The translations under genes were made by a program, and so were the position numbers. From the NCBI RefSeq assembly GCF_028532485.1, contig NZ_CP116942.1, forward strand, positions 1,054,001 to 1,118,000: a DNA stretch of 64,000 nucleotides. The letters are read 5' to 3'. Below the pieces are notes generated by a model that saw only the letters and a list, made by a program, of their open reading frames with translations, searched no databases and was not told the origin of the DNA. Shown here in pieces: positions 16,367 to 25,089 of this stretch; position 1 is the first letter of the stretch; each line of letters begins with the position of its first letter. This DNA is from Iamia majanohamensis (GTDB lineage Bacteria; Actinomycetota; Acidimicrobiia; Acidimicrobiales; Iamiaceae).

Positions 16367-17212
16367 CTAGCGCCGGCCCCCGAAGGCGCCGGTCCGGGGG
16401 GCGAAGGCGCGGGTGATGGCGTCGGGGGAGAAGCCCGAGGGCACCGACCCGGTGGTGGCGTACTGGTAGAGGGCGGCCCGGAAGATGCCGTTGAGCGCCG
16501 ACATCACCAGGGCGACCGCCGCCACCCACAGGACGCCGAGGACGATGCCCACGAGGGGCACGACCAGGCCGACCAGCACGGCCACGGCGACGCCCGGGAG
16601 CATGACCAGGAAGCCGATGAGGCCGAAGCCCAGCTGGGCGGTGAGGTTCTCGCCCCAGGTGGTGCGGAACAGCTCGGTGCTGCGCTTCAGGGTCGCCCCC
16701 GGGCCCAGGCCCTCGACCACCACCACCGGCACGGCCAGGAAGGTGAGCACCTGGAAGCCGAAGTCGAGCATGCCGGCCACGAGGCGGCCGATCGCGCCCC
16801 GGTCGGCGATCGCCTGGAGCACGAGGCCCACGGTGCCGGCCAGCAGGGCCCAGCCGACGACCTGGGGGAGGCGCCGGCTGGCGCCGCCGAACGCGGTGCC
16901 GAGCGACGGGTCCTCGCCGGTGAGGCGCTGGTGGGCGCCGGCGACGAGGGCGGCGGTGAAGTAGGTGCCGACGATGCTCACCGCCAGGTAGCCGACGACC
17001 CCGACGGCGTAGGTGGCCGCCGAGGGCTCGTAGCCGGTGCCGCTGGCGTCGACGGTCTCGGTGAGGGTGGCCCAGGCGGCGCCGCCGAAGGCGGCCACCA
17101 CCACCAGCGTCACCACCAGCCCGAGGAGCGGGATGGCCACCAGCTCCTTGTCGGCCCGGAGCACCACGGCCGACTCCTTCAGGATCTCCCAGCTCCGTCG
17201 GATCCGGCCCAC
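16367..17212 (-). CDS. DUF6159 family membrane protein
   Basis: A 281-residue integral membrane protein with about six helices. The N-terminus MGRIRRSWEILKESAVVLRADKEL followed by a long helix matches DUF6159 proteins. The paired loops GGASRRLPQVVGWALLAGTVG and GATLKRSTELFRTTWGENL resemble the repeated amphipathic helices of these permease-like proteins. Function unknown. The GTG start lies 7 nt after a minus-strand TAGGTT, so translation is probably leaderless. The C-terminal 25 residues are cytosolic and basic. Confidence 0.8.
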   Translation of the reverse strand: MGRIRRSWEILKESAVVLRADKELVAIPLLGLVVTLVVVAAFGGAAWATLTETVDASGTGYEPSAATYAVGVVGYLAVSIVGTYFTAALVAGAHQRLTGEDPSLGTAFGGASRRLPQVVGWALLAGTVGLVLQAIADRGAIGRLVAGMLDFGFQVLTFLAVPVVVVEGLGPGATLKRSTELFRTTWGENLTAQLGFGLIGFLVMLPGVAVAVLVGLVVPLVGIVLGVLWVAAVALVMSALNGIFRAALYQYATTGSVPSGFSPDAITRAFAPRTGAFGGRR

Positions 17213-17219
17213 GGGCGGG

Positions 17220-17225
17220 AACCTA
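17220..17225 (-). promoter_or_regulatory. -10 box TAGGTT, leaderless start (minus)
   Basis: On the minus strand TAGGTT plus 7 nt precedes the GTG of the DUF6159 gene. Confidence 0.5.
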
Positions 17226-17278
17226 CTCGTCCGCCGGGTGGCCGTCCGGTGACCGCGGCGGCGCAGGCGCGGGTCGGG

Positions 17279-18655
17279 TCAGGGCTCGGTGGCGGTCGAC
17301 CAGCGGGCGCCGCCGGCCCGCTTGGCCCGGTACAGCGAGGCGTCGGCGGCGCGCAGCAGGGCGTCGAGGTCGCCGGCACGGGGGTCGTCGGCGCCGATCA
17401 CGGTCAGGCCGATGCTGCACCCGACGTGGTGGTCGGTGCCGTCGACGGCGATGGGCGGTTCGAGGGCGGCGATGACGTCGTCGGCCAAGGCCTCGGCCTC
17501 CTCCTGGCGCACCACCCCCGTGCACCAGATGGCGAACTCGTCGCCGCCGAGGCGGACCACGCGACCCCGCCGCCCGCAGGCCCGGGTCATGCGGCCCGCC
17601 ACCTCGCGGAGGATGCGGTCGCCGACGAGGTGGCCGTGGCGGTCGTTGACCCGCTTGAAGTCGTCGAGGTCGCAGAACAGCAGGGCGGCCAGCGGTGGCC
17701 GGTCGGCCGCCACCCGCTCGGCCAGGGCGGCCCGGTTGCCCACCCCGGTGAGCGGGTCGGTGGTGGCCCGGGTGAGCAGGTCGTGGTGGCTGTCGGCCCA
17801 CCGCAGGGCCAGCTGCACGAGCCGGGCGGTCTCCTCCAGGTGGCGCCGGTGCGTGGCCAGGATCGGCCCGGGACGGAGGCGCCAGCAGACGAGCACCGCC
17901 TCGGGACGGCCGGACGGCCCGCCGGGGACCGGCGTGGCCCACACCTGGTGGACGCCGGCCTCCGCCGCGACCTGGGCCCGGGGTGCGCCGAGGTCGGCGG
18001 GGCCGGCCTCGGCCATGCGGCCCTCGTCGATGGCCGCCCGCCAGGGCCCGGGCTCGTCGACCCCGACCCGGAGCTCGGCCCCGAGCGGGGCGGGGAGGGC
18101 GGACCAGGCCGCGGCCCGGTACGACCCGTCGGGCTCCCGCCGGAGCACGACCGACGCCGAGTCGGGGGCCAGGGCGTCGCACCACCCGACCACCTGGTCG
18201 AGGATCGTCGCCAGGTCGCCGGCGGTCAGGAGCGAGCCCAGGACGTCCAGCAGGCGGCTGGTCGAGGCGTAGGGCCGGCCCCACGACAGGAAGAGCCCGG
18301 AGCCGTCGGTGCCCCGCAGGTCCATGCCCCCGAACTCGAAGGCGGGCCAGGACCCGTCGGCGTGGGCCAGGCGCAGGACGGCGAGGATCCGGTCGCGCGA
18401 GTCGCGGGCCGTCTCGCTGAAGGTGAACGCCAGCACCTCCTGGTCGTCGGGGTGGACGAGCTCGAGGGCGTTGGTGCCGATGAGGGTGCGGGCCGGGCGG
18501 CCCAGGATGCGCTCGGTCGACTCGCCCATCCAGGCGATGGTCCCGTCGTCGGTGACCGCCGAGAACAGGGTGACGCCGTCGCCGAGGAGGCGGGCCACCA
18601 GGTCCGGGTCGGCGAGGGGCCCGAGCGGGTCGTCGGGGTCGAAGGCCACGGTCAC
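17279..18655 (-). CDS. Diguanylate cyclase (PAS-GAF-GGDEF)
   Basis: A 458-residue soluble signalling enzyme. An N-terminal PAS domain (about 20-125; LFSAVTDDGTIAWMGESTERILG, ELVHPDDQE) and a GAF-like domain (about 135-275) lead to a GGDEF domain (about 290-455). The GGDEF domain has DPLTGVGNRAAL, FCDLDDFKRVND and the intact active-site loop LGGDEFAIW, so it should make c-di-GMP from two GTP. I do not see a clear RxxD inhibitory site just before the loop (sequence RGRVVRLGGDEF), so product inhibition may be weak. No EAL domain or c-di-GMP receptor is in the window. GTG start; the next GTG two codons later is possible. There are no membrane segments, so sensing is cytosolic. Confidence 0.92.
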   Translation of the reverse strand: MTVAFDPDDPLGPLADPDLVARLLGDGVTLFSAVTDDGTIAWMGESTERILGRPARTLIGTNALELVHPDDQEVLAFTFSETARDSRDRILAVLRLAHADGSWPAFEFGGMDLRGTDGSGLFLSWGRPYASTSRLLDVLGSLLTAGDLATILDQVVGWCDALAPDSASVVLRREPDGSYRAAAWSALPAPLGAELRVGVDEPGPWRAAIDEGRMAEAGPADLGAPRAQVAAEAGVHQVWATPVPGGPSGRPEAVLVCWRLRPGPILATHRRHLEETARLVQLALRWADSHHDLLTRATTDPLTGVGNRAALAERVAADRPPLAALLFCDLDDFKRVNDRHGHLVGDRILREVAGRMTRACGRRGRVVRLGGDEFAIWCTGVVRQEEAEALADDVIAALEPPIAVDGTDHHVGCSIGLTVIGADDPRAGDLDALLRAADASLYRAKRAGGARWSTATEP

Positions 18656-18800
18656 GGGCGCCCCGCCCCCACCTGTCGAGGGTCGGGCGCGTCGCGGCAG
18701 GGGCGTGCCGTGCTCCCGTCCTCCACCGTCGTCGCCTCCGTCCCGCCCGGTCGGTCCGTGGTCGCGTGACCCTACCGCTGGTCCGAGGCGCGGGAGGTCG

Positions 18801-20954
18801 TTACCGGATGAGGGGGTCCCGGGGCAGGCCGAGGATGCGCTCGCCGATCTGGTTGCGCTTGATCTCCGAGGTGCCGCCGGCGATCGACATGGCCCGGTGC
18901 ATGAGGACCAGGGGGCCGGTGATCGCCCCCGCCCCGTCGAGGAAGGCGGTGTCGGGTCCGCCCAGCTCGGCCAGGATGGCCGCCGCCTCGTGGCCGTTCT
19001 CCGAGAGCACCAGCTTGGCCACGTTGCCCTCGGGGCCGGGACCGCCGCCGGCCACCGCCCGCTGGGCGCTGCGGAGGTTCATCACCCCGGCGGCGCCCGT
19101 GGAGGCGATGTAGCGGCCCACCCGGGCCGGGCCGCCGGCCAGGCGCTCGGGGTGGGCGTCGAGGGGCGCGACGAGGGCCTGGCCCGGGTAGGTCATGCCG
19201 CCCTGGCCGCCACCGATGCTCACGCTCTCGTTGCCGAGCGTGGCCCGGGCGACGGTCCATCCGCCGTCGACGGGGCCGACCACGTCCTCGTCGGGGACGA
19301 AGACGTCGTCGAAGAAGACCTCGTTGAACTCCGAGGCACCGGTCGGCATCTTCAGCGGCCGGACCTCGACCCCGTCGGCGTGCATGTCGATGACCACGGT
19401 GGTGATGCCCTGGTGCTTGGGCACGTCCGGGTCGGTGCGCACGGTGGCCAGGCCGAAGGCGGCCACGTGGGCCCCGCTGGTCCACACCTTCTGGCCGTTC
19501 AGCAGCCAGCCGCCGTCGGTGCGGGTGGCCCGGGTGGTGACGCCGGCCGCGTCGGAGCCGGCGTCGGGCTCGCTGAAGAGCTGGCACCAGATCACGTCCT
19601 GGCGCAGGGCGGGCAGGACCCAGCGGTCGACCTGGTCCTGGGTGGCGTGCTGGATGAGGGTGAGGATGACCCAGCCGGTGATCCCGTAGCCGGGCCGGGT
19701 GATGCCGGCCCGGGCGAACTCCTGCTCCACCACGAGCTGCTCGACCGCGCCGGCGTCGCGCCCCCACGGGGCCGGCCAGTGGGGCTGGATGTAGCCGGAC
19801 TCGATGAGCGCCGCCCTCTGGCCGTCGGCGTCGAGGTCGCGGATGCCCTCGGCGAAGGTGCGGACCTCCTCGCGCACGGCCTCCGCCTCGGGCGGGAGGT
19901 CGACCGACGGCGGGCGGCTGACGCCGGCGCGGGTGAGGTCGGTGACCTGGGTGGCGGCCGACTCCACGTCGACGAGGGTGGCGAGGACGGTGGCCCGCCG
20001 CAGCAGCATGTGGGCGTCGTGCTCGAAGGTGTAGGCGATGCCGCCGTGGACCTGGATGTTGAGCTGGGCGTCGAGGTCGGCCGCGGGGAGGGCGAGGGTC
20101 GCCGCGGTGGCGGCCGCAAGCGACAGCTGGTCGCCGCCCTCGGTGGCCGCCCGGGCTGCGTCCCAGGTGGCCGCGGTGGCCAGCTCGGCGGCCACGAGCA
20201 TGTTGGCGCAGTGGTGCTTGACCGCCTGGAAGGTGGCGATGGGGCGCCCGAACTGGACCCTCTCCTTGGCGTAGGCGGCGGCCGACTCGGTCGCCTCCCG
20301 GGCCACGCCCACCGCCTCGGCCGAGACGAGCGTGCGGGTCAGGTCCACCAGCACCTGGCGGGCGCCCGGCAGCAGGGTCGCCGGGGCGCCGTCGAGGGTG
20401 AGGCGGGCGCTGCGGCGGGTGGGGTCGAGGTTGGGCGGCACCTCCCGGCTGACGCCGTCGCCGGTGAGGTCGACCACGGCGACGTCGTCGCCCACGGGCA
20501 CCACGGCCACGTCGGCCAGGCCGCCGCCGAGCACCACGGTGGTCCCGTGGGCGGCACCGTCGCGCACCTCCACGCCGTCGGCCAGGCCCACGGCGCCGAG
20601 CGTGGTGCCCGCGGCCAGGCCGGGGAGCAGCCGGCTCCGGCTGTCGTCGTCGCCCGCCGCCACCAGGAGCGCGCTGGCGATGACGGTGGGAAGGAAGGGC
20701 CCCGGCGCCACCGCGGCCCCGAGGGCCTCCACCACCACGACCAGCTCGGGCAGGTCGAAGCCCGAGCCGCCGTGCTCCTCGGGCACGTGCAGGCCCGGCC
20801 AGCCCAGGGCGCACAGGTCGTCCCAGAAGGGGGGCAGCACCTCCTCGTCGGCCTCCAGCAGGGCGCGGGCGGCGCCGCGGGCATCGTGCTTGCGCAGGAA
20901 GTCCGTCGCCGTGTGGGAGAGCGCCAGGTGGTCCTCGGTGATCGCGATCGCCAT
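18801..20954 (-). CDS. Two-domain acyl-CoA dehydrogenase (FadE34/ChsE3-like fusion)
   Basis: A 717-residue protein made of two acyl-CoA dehydrogenase units in tandem. The N-terminal unit (about 1-330) ends with QVHGGIAYTFEHDAHMLLRRA. The C-terminal unit (about 345-717) shows FSEPDAGSDAAGV, WLLNGQKVWTSGAH and AGGTSEIKRNQIGERILGLPR. Family knowledge: FadE34/ChsE3 of mycobacteria is such a single-chain version of the heteromeric FAD dehydrogenases that act on steroid side-chain CoA esters. The position before GGTSEI, which is Glu in MCAD, is Gly here, so catalysis likely relies on the other half. The substrate is inferred only. The ATG was fixed by TACGCT 8 nt upstream plus GGAG. Divergent from the molybdopterin enzyme across a palindrome. 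Confidence 0.9.
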   Translation of the reverse strand: MAIAITEDHLALSHTATDFLRKHDARGAARALLEADEEVLPPFWDDLCALGWPGLHVPEEHGGSGFDLPELVVVVEALGAAVAPGPFLPTVIASALLVAAGDDDSRSRLLPGLAAGTTLGAVGLADGVEVRDGAAHGTTVVLGGGLADVAVVPVGDDVAVVDLTGDGVSREVPPNLDPTRRSARLTLDGAPATLLPGARQVLVDLTRTLVSAEAVGVAREATESAAAYAKERVQFGRPIATFQAVKHHCANMLVAAELATAATWDAARAATEGGDQLSLAAATAATLALPAADLDAQLNIQVHGGIAYTFEHDAHMLLRRATVLATLVDVESAATQVTDLTRAGVSRPPSVDLPPEAEAVREEVRTFAEGIRDLDADGQRAALIESGYIQPHWPAPWGRDAGAVEQLVVEQEFARAGITRPGYGITGWVILTLIQHATQDQVDRWVLPALRQDVIWCQLFSEPDAGSDAAGVTTRATRTDGGWLLNGQKVWTSGAHVAAFGLATVRTDPDVPKHQGITTVVIDMHADGVEVRPLKMPTGASEFNEVFFDDVFVPDEDVVGPVDGGWTVARATLGNESVSIGGGQGGMTYPGQALVAPLDAHPERLAGGPARVGRYIASTGAAGVMNLRSAQRAVAGGGPGPEGNVAKLVLSENGHEAAAILAELGGPDTAFLDGAGAITGPLVLMHRAMSIAGGTSEIKRNQIGERILGLPRDPLIR

Positions 20955-20962
20955 GGGCTCCG

Positions 20963-20968
20963 AGCGTA
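20963..20968 (-). promoter_or_regulatory. -10 box TACGCT, near-leaderless start (minus)
   Basis: On the minus strand TACGCT plus 8 nt precedes the acyl-CoA dehydrogenase ATG. Confidence 0.5.
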
Positions 20969-20988
20969 CGGCGTCCCGGGCGACCGCA

Positions 20989-21005
20989 CCTGACGGGCCG
21001 TCAGG
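20989..21005. promoter_or_regulatory. 17-bp palindrome in divergent promoter
   Basis: CCTGACGG-G-CCGTCAGG is a perfect inverted repeat with a 1-bp centre. It lies about 20 bp upstream of the minus-strand TACGCT box and 30 bp upstream of a plus-strand TAGCGT (21035-21040). One regulator bound here could control both divergent genes. Confidence 0.5.
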
Positions 21006-21068
21006 GAAGCCGGGCAGGCCGTCCCGGCCGTGGGTAGCGTCCCGCCCAGCCACCAGGAAGGGACGCCG

Positions 21069-23324
21069 ATGACGGTCACCGAGGCCACGACGGGGGAGCC
21101 CGGGGCGGGGGGCGAGCGCCGGGTCCACCTGCGCACCTGCCCGCTGTGCGAGGCCATGTGCGGCCTCGAGGTCCACGTGCGCGACCAGCAGGTCGAGCTC
21201 ATCCGGGCCGACCGCGACGACGTGTGGTCGAAGGGCCACCTCTGCCCCAAGGGCACCACCCTCGGCCACCTCCACCACGACCCGGACCGGCTCCGGGTGC
21301 CGCAGCTGCGCCAGGCCGACGGCTCGTTCCGCGACGCCACCTGGGAGGAGGCCTTCGCCCGGGTCGACGAGCTCCTCCACCCCGTCGTCGCCGAGCACGG
21401 CATCGAGGCCGTCACCGCCTACGTGGGCAACCCGCTGGCCCACGCCCTCAGCCTCAGCCGCTACGTCGGGATCCTCATCGGGATGTCGGGGATCCCGATG
21501 ATCTACTCACCCGGCACCGTCGACCAGTGGCCCAAGAACGTCAGCAGCCACCTGATGTACGGCGGCATGTGGTCGATCCCGGTGCCCGACGTGCGCCGCA
21601 CCGACCTGCTCGTGGCCATGGGCGCCAACCCCCACGCCTCCCAGGGCTCGCTGCTCTCGTGCCCCGACCTCATGGGCGAGATCGAGGGCATCCGCGAGCG
21701 TGGGGGTGAGGTGGTGGTGATCGACCCCCGGCGCACCGGCACCGCCGAGCGGGCCAGCGAGTGGCTGCCCATCACCCCGGGCACCGACGCCGCCCTGCTG
21801 CTCGCGATGGTCCACGTCCTGTTCGCCGAGGACCTCGTCGACCTGGGCACCGTCGGCGACCTCGTCGACGGGGTGGACGACCTGCGGGCGCTCACCGCGG
21901 GGTGGACCCCGGAGCGGGTCGCGCCCACCACCGGCATCTCGGCCGAGCGCACCCGGGGCCTGGCCCGCCAGATGGCGGTGGCCGAGCGGGGCGTCCTCTA
22001 CGGCCGCATCGGGCTGTGCAACCAGGAGTTCGGCACCCTGGCCAGCTGGCTGGTCGACGTGGTCAACGCCCTCACCGGCCACCTCGACGCCCCCGGGGGC
22101 CTCATGTTCCCCCGGGCCGCGGCCTGGCCGGTGACCATCCTGCCCATGCCCGGGCTGGAGGGGGGCAAGCCGCTGTTCGGGCGGTGGCGGAGCCGGGTGC
22201 GGGGCGCCCCCGAGGTCCTGGGCCACGTGCCCGCCTCCTGCCTGGCCGAGGAGATCGCCACGCCGGGCGACGGCCAGATCCGGGCCCTGTTCACCGTGGC
22301 CGGCAACCCGGTGCTCTCGCTGCCCGAGGGCGATCGCCTCGACGAGGCCCTCCCCGGGTTGTCCTGCATGGTCAGCGTCGACAACTGGATCAACGAGACC
22401 ACCCGCCACGCCGATGTCATCCTGCCCGGCCTCTCCCCGCTCGAGCAGGGCCACCACGACGACCTCATCTGGCAGTTCGCGGTGGGCAGCGGGGCGAAGT
22501 GGTCGCCGCCGGTCTTCCCGCGCCCCGACGGCCGCCCCGAGGAGTGGGAGATCCTCATCCGCCTGGCCGGGGCCTGCCTGGGCCAGCCCGCGGGCGAGGT
22601 CGACGTGGCCGCCGTCGACGACGGCTTCTTCGACGTGCTGGCGTCGGTCCACGGCCTCGACGGGGCCGCCCTGCGGGAGGGCTACGACCACGGCGGGCCC
22701 GAGCGCCTCCTCGACCTGACCCTCCGCACCGGTCCCTTCGGCGACCGCTACGGCGAGGACCCCGACGGCCTCACTCTGGAGAGGGTGAAGGCCGCACCCC
22801 ACGGCATCGACCTCGGGCCCAACGTGCCCCGGCTGGCCGAGGTCCTCCAGACCGAGACCGGCAAGGTGGTGCTGGCACCGCCCTACATCACCGCCGACGT
22901 GCCCCGGCTGGCCGAGCGCCTGGAGCGCCCGGCCGACGACCTGGTGCTGGTGAGCCGCCGCCACCTGCGGTCCAACAACTCGTGGATGCACAACGTGCCG
23001 GTCCTGGTGAAGGGCCGGGAGCGCTGCACGCTCCTCGTGCACCCCGACGACGCGGGCCGCCTGGGCCTCGTCGACGGGGAGCCGGCGAAGGTGGCCTCGG
23101 AGGCCGGGTCGCTGGTGGTGCCGGTCGAGGTCACCGACGGGATCCGGGTCGGTGTGGTGTCGCTGCCCCACGGCTGGGGCCACGACAAGGCCGGCACCCG
23201 CCTGTCGGTGGCGACCGAGCACGCCGGGGTCAACACCAACGTGCTCTCGCCCGGCGGCTTCGTCGACGTGCCCTCCGGCAACGCCGCGGTCAACGGCATC
23301 CCGGTCACCGTCGCCCCCGCCTGA
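21069..23324 (+). CDS. Molybdopterin-dependent oxidoreductase (DMSO-reductase/formate-dehydrogenase superfamily)
   Basis: A 751-residue bis-MGD enzyme. The N-terminal [4Fe-4S] site is CPLCEAMC plus LCPKG (C24, C27, C31, C59). Pterin-binding regions include GTLASWLVDVVNALTGHLDAPGG and the C-terminal MopB domain (about 610-750; SRRHLRSNNSWMHN, SLPHGWGHDKAG, GVNTNVLSPGG). There is no Tat signal, so it is cytosolic. The fifth Mo ligand could not be assigned confidently. The architecture resembles the mycobacterial Rv0197-type oxidoreductases of unknown substrate. No electron-transfer subunit lies beside it. RBS AGGAAGGG precedes the ATG; the -10 is TAGCGT about 28 nt upstream. The arrangement opposite a FadE34-like gene suggests a role in the same catabolic programme, which is inference. 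Confidence 0.88.
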   Translation: MTVTEATTGEPGAGGERRVHLRTCPLCEAMCGLEVHVRDQQVELIRADRDDVWSKGHLCPKGTTLGHLHHDPDRLRVPQLRQADGSFRDATWEEAFARVDELLHPVVAEHGIEAVTAYVGNPLAHALSLSRYVGILIGMSGIPMIYSPGTVDQWPKNVSSHLMYGGMWSIPVPDVRRTDLLVAMGANPHASQGSLLSCPDLMGEIEGIRERGGEVVVIDPRRTGTAERASEWLPITPGTDAALLLAMVHVLFAEDLVDLGTVGDLVDGVDDLRALTAGWTPERVAPTTGISAERTRGLARQMAVAERGVLYGRIGLCNQEFGTLASWLVDVVNALTGHLDAPGGLMFPRAAAWPVTILPMPGLEGGKPLFGRWRSRVRGAPEVLGHVPASCLAEEIATPGDGQIRALFTVAGNPVLSLPEGDRLDEALPGLSCMVSVDNWINETTRHADVILPGLSPLEQGHHDDLIWQFAVGSGAKWSPPVFPRPDGRPEEWEILIRLAGACLGQPAGEVDVAAVDDGFFDVLASVHGLDGAALREGYDHGGPERLLDLTLRTGPFGDRYGEDPDGLTLERVKAAPHGIDLGPNVPRLAEVLQTETGKVVLAPPYITADVPRLAERLERPADDLVLVSRRHLRSNNSWMHNVPVLVKGRERCTLLVHPDDAGRLGLVDGEPAKVASEAGSLVVPVEVTDGIRVGVVSLPHGWGHDKAGTRLSVATEHAGVNTNVLSPGGFVDVPSGNAAVNGIPVTVAPA

Positions 23325-23440
23325 GCGGCGGACGCGGCGATGGACCGGGGCTCAGCCGGGTGCGGCCTCGGCCCGGAGGACGCCGGCACCGGGCCGGACG
23401 GAGCGGTCGGCGTCCATGAGGCCGACGGCGACGTCGACGG

Positions 23441-23926
23441 TCATCCGGCGTGGTCGGGGAGGGTGCAGGCCGTGTCGAGGCCGAAGACGCGGTTGAGGCG
23501 ACCGAAGGCGAGCCACGAGCCGAGGCACATGGTGAGCTCGGCCACCTCCCGTTGCGAGTAGGCGCCCAGCATCCGCGCCCAGAAGTCGTCGTCGAGGCCG
23601 TGGTGGTCGAGGGCATAGCGCTCGGCGTACTCGGCGGCCAGGCGGGTGCGCTCGTCGAAGGCGTCGGTGGTCCGCCAGTCGACGACGGCCTGGTCGAAGT
23701 CGTCCTCCACCACCTCGCCGTCGCGGTCGGTGCGCCAGTCCTGGCAGAACAGGCAGCCGTTGATCTGGGCGATCCGCAGGCGGGCGGCCTCGAACTCGCG
23801 CAGGCCCAGGGTGGAGTCGGAGTAGACGCTCTGGGCGAAGGCCGAGGCCGCGGGACCGATGCCCGGCACCAGCTCGCCCCACACGTACATGACGGGGTGC
23901 TTGTCGTCGGGGACGTCGATGATCAC
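23441..23926 (-). CDS. Carboxymuconolactone decarboxylase family protein (AhpD-like)
   Basis: A 161-residue all-helical protein with the CMD/AhpD core ARLRIAQINGCLFCQDWRT (about 47-65), where the CxxC is the redox motif of AhpD-like members, followed by REVAELTMCLGSWLAFGRLNRVFG. Proteins with the CxxC often act as thiol peroxidase-like disulfide reductases. Those without act as decarboxylases, so a redox role is more likely. The GTG start overlaps the stop of the upstream dehydrogenase by 4 nt (GTGA) and has GGGAGGAG before it, so translation is coupled. It is encoded convergently to the molybdopterin enzyme. Confidence 0.87.
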   Translation of the reverse strand: MIIDVPDDKHPVMYVWGELVPGIGPAASAFAQSVYSDSTLGLREFEAARLRIAQINGCLFCQDWRTDRDGEVVEDDFDQAVVDWRTTDAFDERTRLAAEYAERYALDHHGLDDDFWARMLGAYSQREVAELTMCLGSWLAFGRLNRVFGLDTACTLPDHAG

Positions 23927-24999
23927 GGTGCGCTCCTCCCGAGACGTCCGGCCGCGGGCTGCAGCGGGACGTCGACGGCGTCGTAGATGCCGGGGCCGGC
24001 GGCCCGCAGCCAGGGGATGGCGTTGACGAGCCGACCGACCGCGGTGGCGTTGCCGCCCGCGGCCCGACCGTCCTCGTCGTCGGCCTCGACGGTCACCTCG
24101 ATGCGGGGCCGGCCCTCGATGACCACCCGGTGGGCGCCCTCCGCCCCGTCGGGGGGCTGGGGCCAGTCGGGCGCGCAGCCCGGGTCGATGCGGGTGACGT
24201 GCTCGACGACGATGACCGGCTCGCCGTCGACGATGCCCTGGACCTCGAAGCGCAGGGCCCCCTGGGTGCCGGCCTCGAAGGCGCCCATGGCGTTGGTGAC
24301 CGTCGCCTCCAGTGGGCGGCGCTCGAGGGTCTCGCGCACGTCGTCGAGGGTGACGCCGAGGGCCCGGGCCATGAGCCGCACCTGGCCGCCCCACACCATG
24401 GTGGGGACGGTGGGGGCCACCATGGGCGGGACCTGGTCCATCGGGCCGCCCATGCCGACCAGGTCGCGCACCGCGTCGGGCTGGTCGTAGGAGGTGTAGT
24501 CGAAGACCTCCTGGCACCGGACCTGGGTGACCGTCGAGGCCAGGCCGGTCATCAGCAGCGGGAGCACGTCGTTGCCCCAGCCCGGGTCGATGCCGGAGAC
24601 GAACAGGGCGCCGCCGCCGTCGACCGCGGCCTCCGCCAGCGGGTCGTGCAGCTCGGGCGGGGCCGAGCGGGGGTCGTACATGGCGTAGAGGGAGGGGGTC
24701 ACCACCACCGCGCCGGCGCGGAGGGCCCGGGCCACGTCGGCCGCGGCGTCGTCGGGGCGGACGTCGCCGGACACGGCGTAGACCACCGCGCCGGGTCCGT
24801 CGGCCAGCACCGCGTCGACGTCGTCGGTGGCGGCCACGCCCAGGTCCCGGCCCCGCCGGGACAGGTCGCCGGCGTCGCGCCCCACCTTGGCCGGGTCGGC
24901 CACCAGCACCGCGGCCAGCTCCAGCTCGGGGTGGGCGGCGACGCCGCGGACGGCGGCCCGGCCCACGTTGCCGGTGCCCCACACCACGGTCCGGATCAC
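23923..24999 (-). CDS. DapB-like NAD(P)H-dependent dehydrogenase
   Basis: A 358-residue Rossmann-fold protein beginning with VVWGTGNVGRAAVRG (about 5-19; GxGxxG). It resembles dihydrodipicolinate reductase/2,4-diaminopentanoate dehydrogenase-like proteins common in mycobacteria and related actinobacteria. The second half has GIDPGWGNDVLPLLMTG and EVFDYTSYDQPDAVRD. The lysine-pathway substrate is unlikely because the protein is much longer than DapB (about 245-270 residues); the true substrate is unknown. It is coupled to the CMD-like gene by a GTGA overlap, which suggests a shared pathway. GTG start with GGGA; a minus-strand TACCGT about 30 nt upstream is the likely -10. A paralogue is encoded at 42978-44039. 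Confidence 0.82.
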   Translation of the reverse strand: MIRTVVWGTGNVGRAAVRGVAAHPELELAAVLVADPAKVGRDAGDLSRRGRDLGVAATDDVDAVLADGPGAVVYAVSGDVRPDDAAADVARALRAGAVVVTPSLYAMYDPRSAPPELHDPLAEAAVDGGGALFVSGIDPGWGNDVLPLLMTGLASTVTQVRCQEVFDYTSYDQPDAVRDLVGMGGPMDQVPPMVAPTVPTMVWGGQVRLMARALGVTLDDVRETLERRPLEATVTNAMGAFEAGTQGALRFEVQGIVDGEPVIVVEHVTRIDPGCAPDWPQPPDGAEGAHRVVIEGRPRIEVTVEADDEDGRAAGGNATAVGRLVNAIPWLRAAGPGIYDAVDVPLQPAAGRLGRSAP

Positions 25000-25089
25000 G
25001 ACGGGTCCCTGCGCACGGCGGCGACGGTACCCGGGTCGGGCGACCCTCGCCGGGGAGCGGGCGACCCGCCTGCGGGGTCCCCGGGCGGG

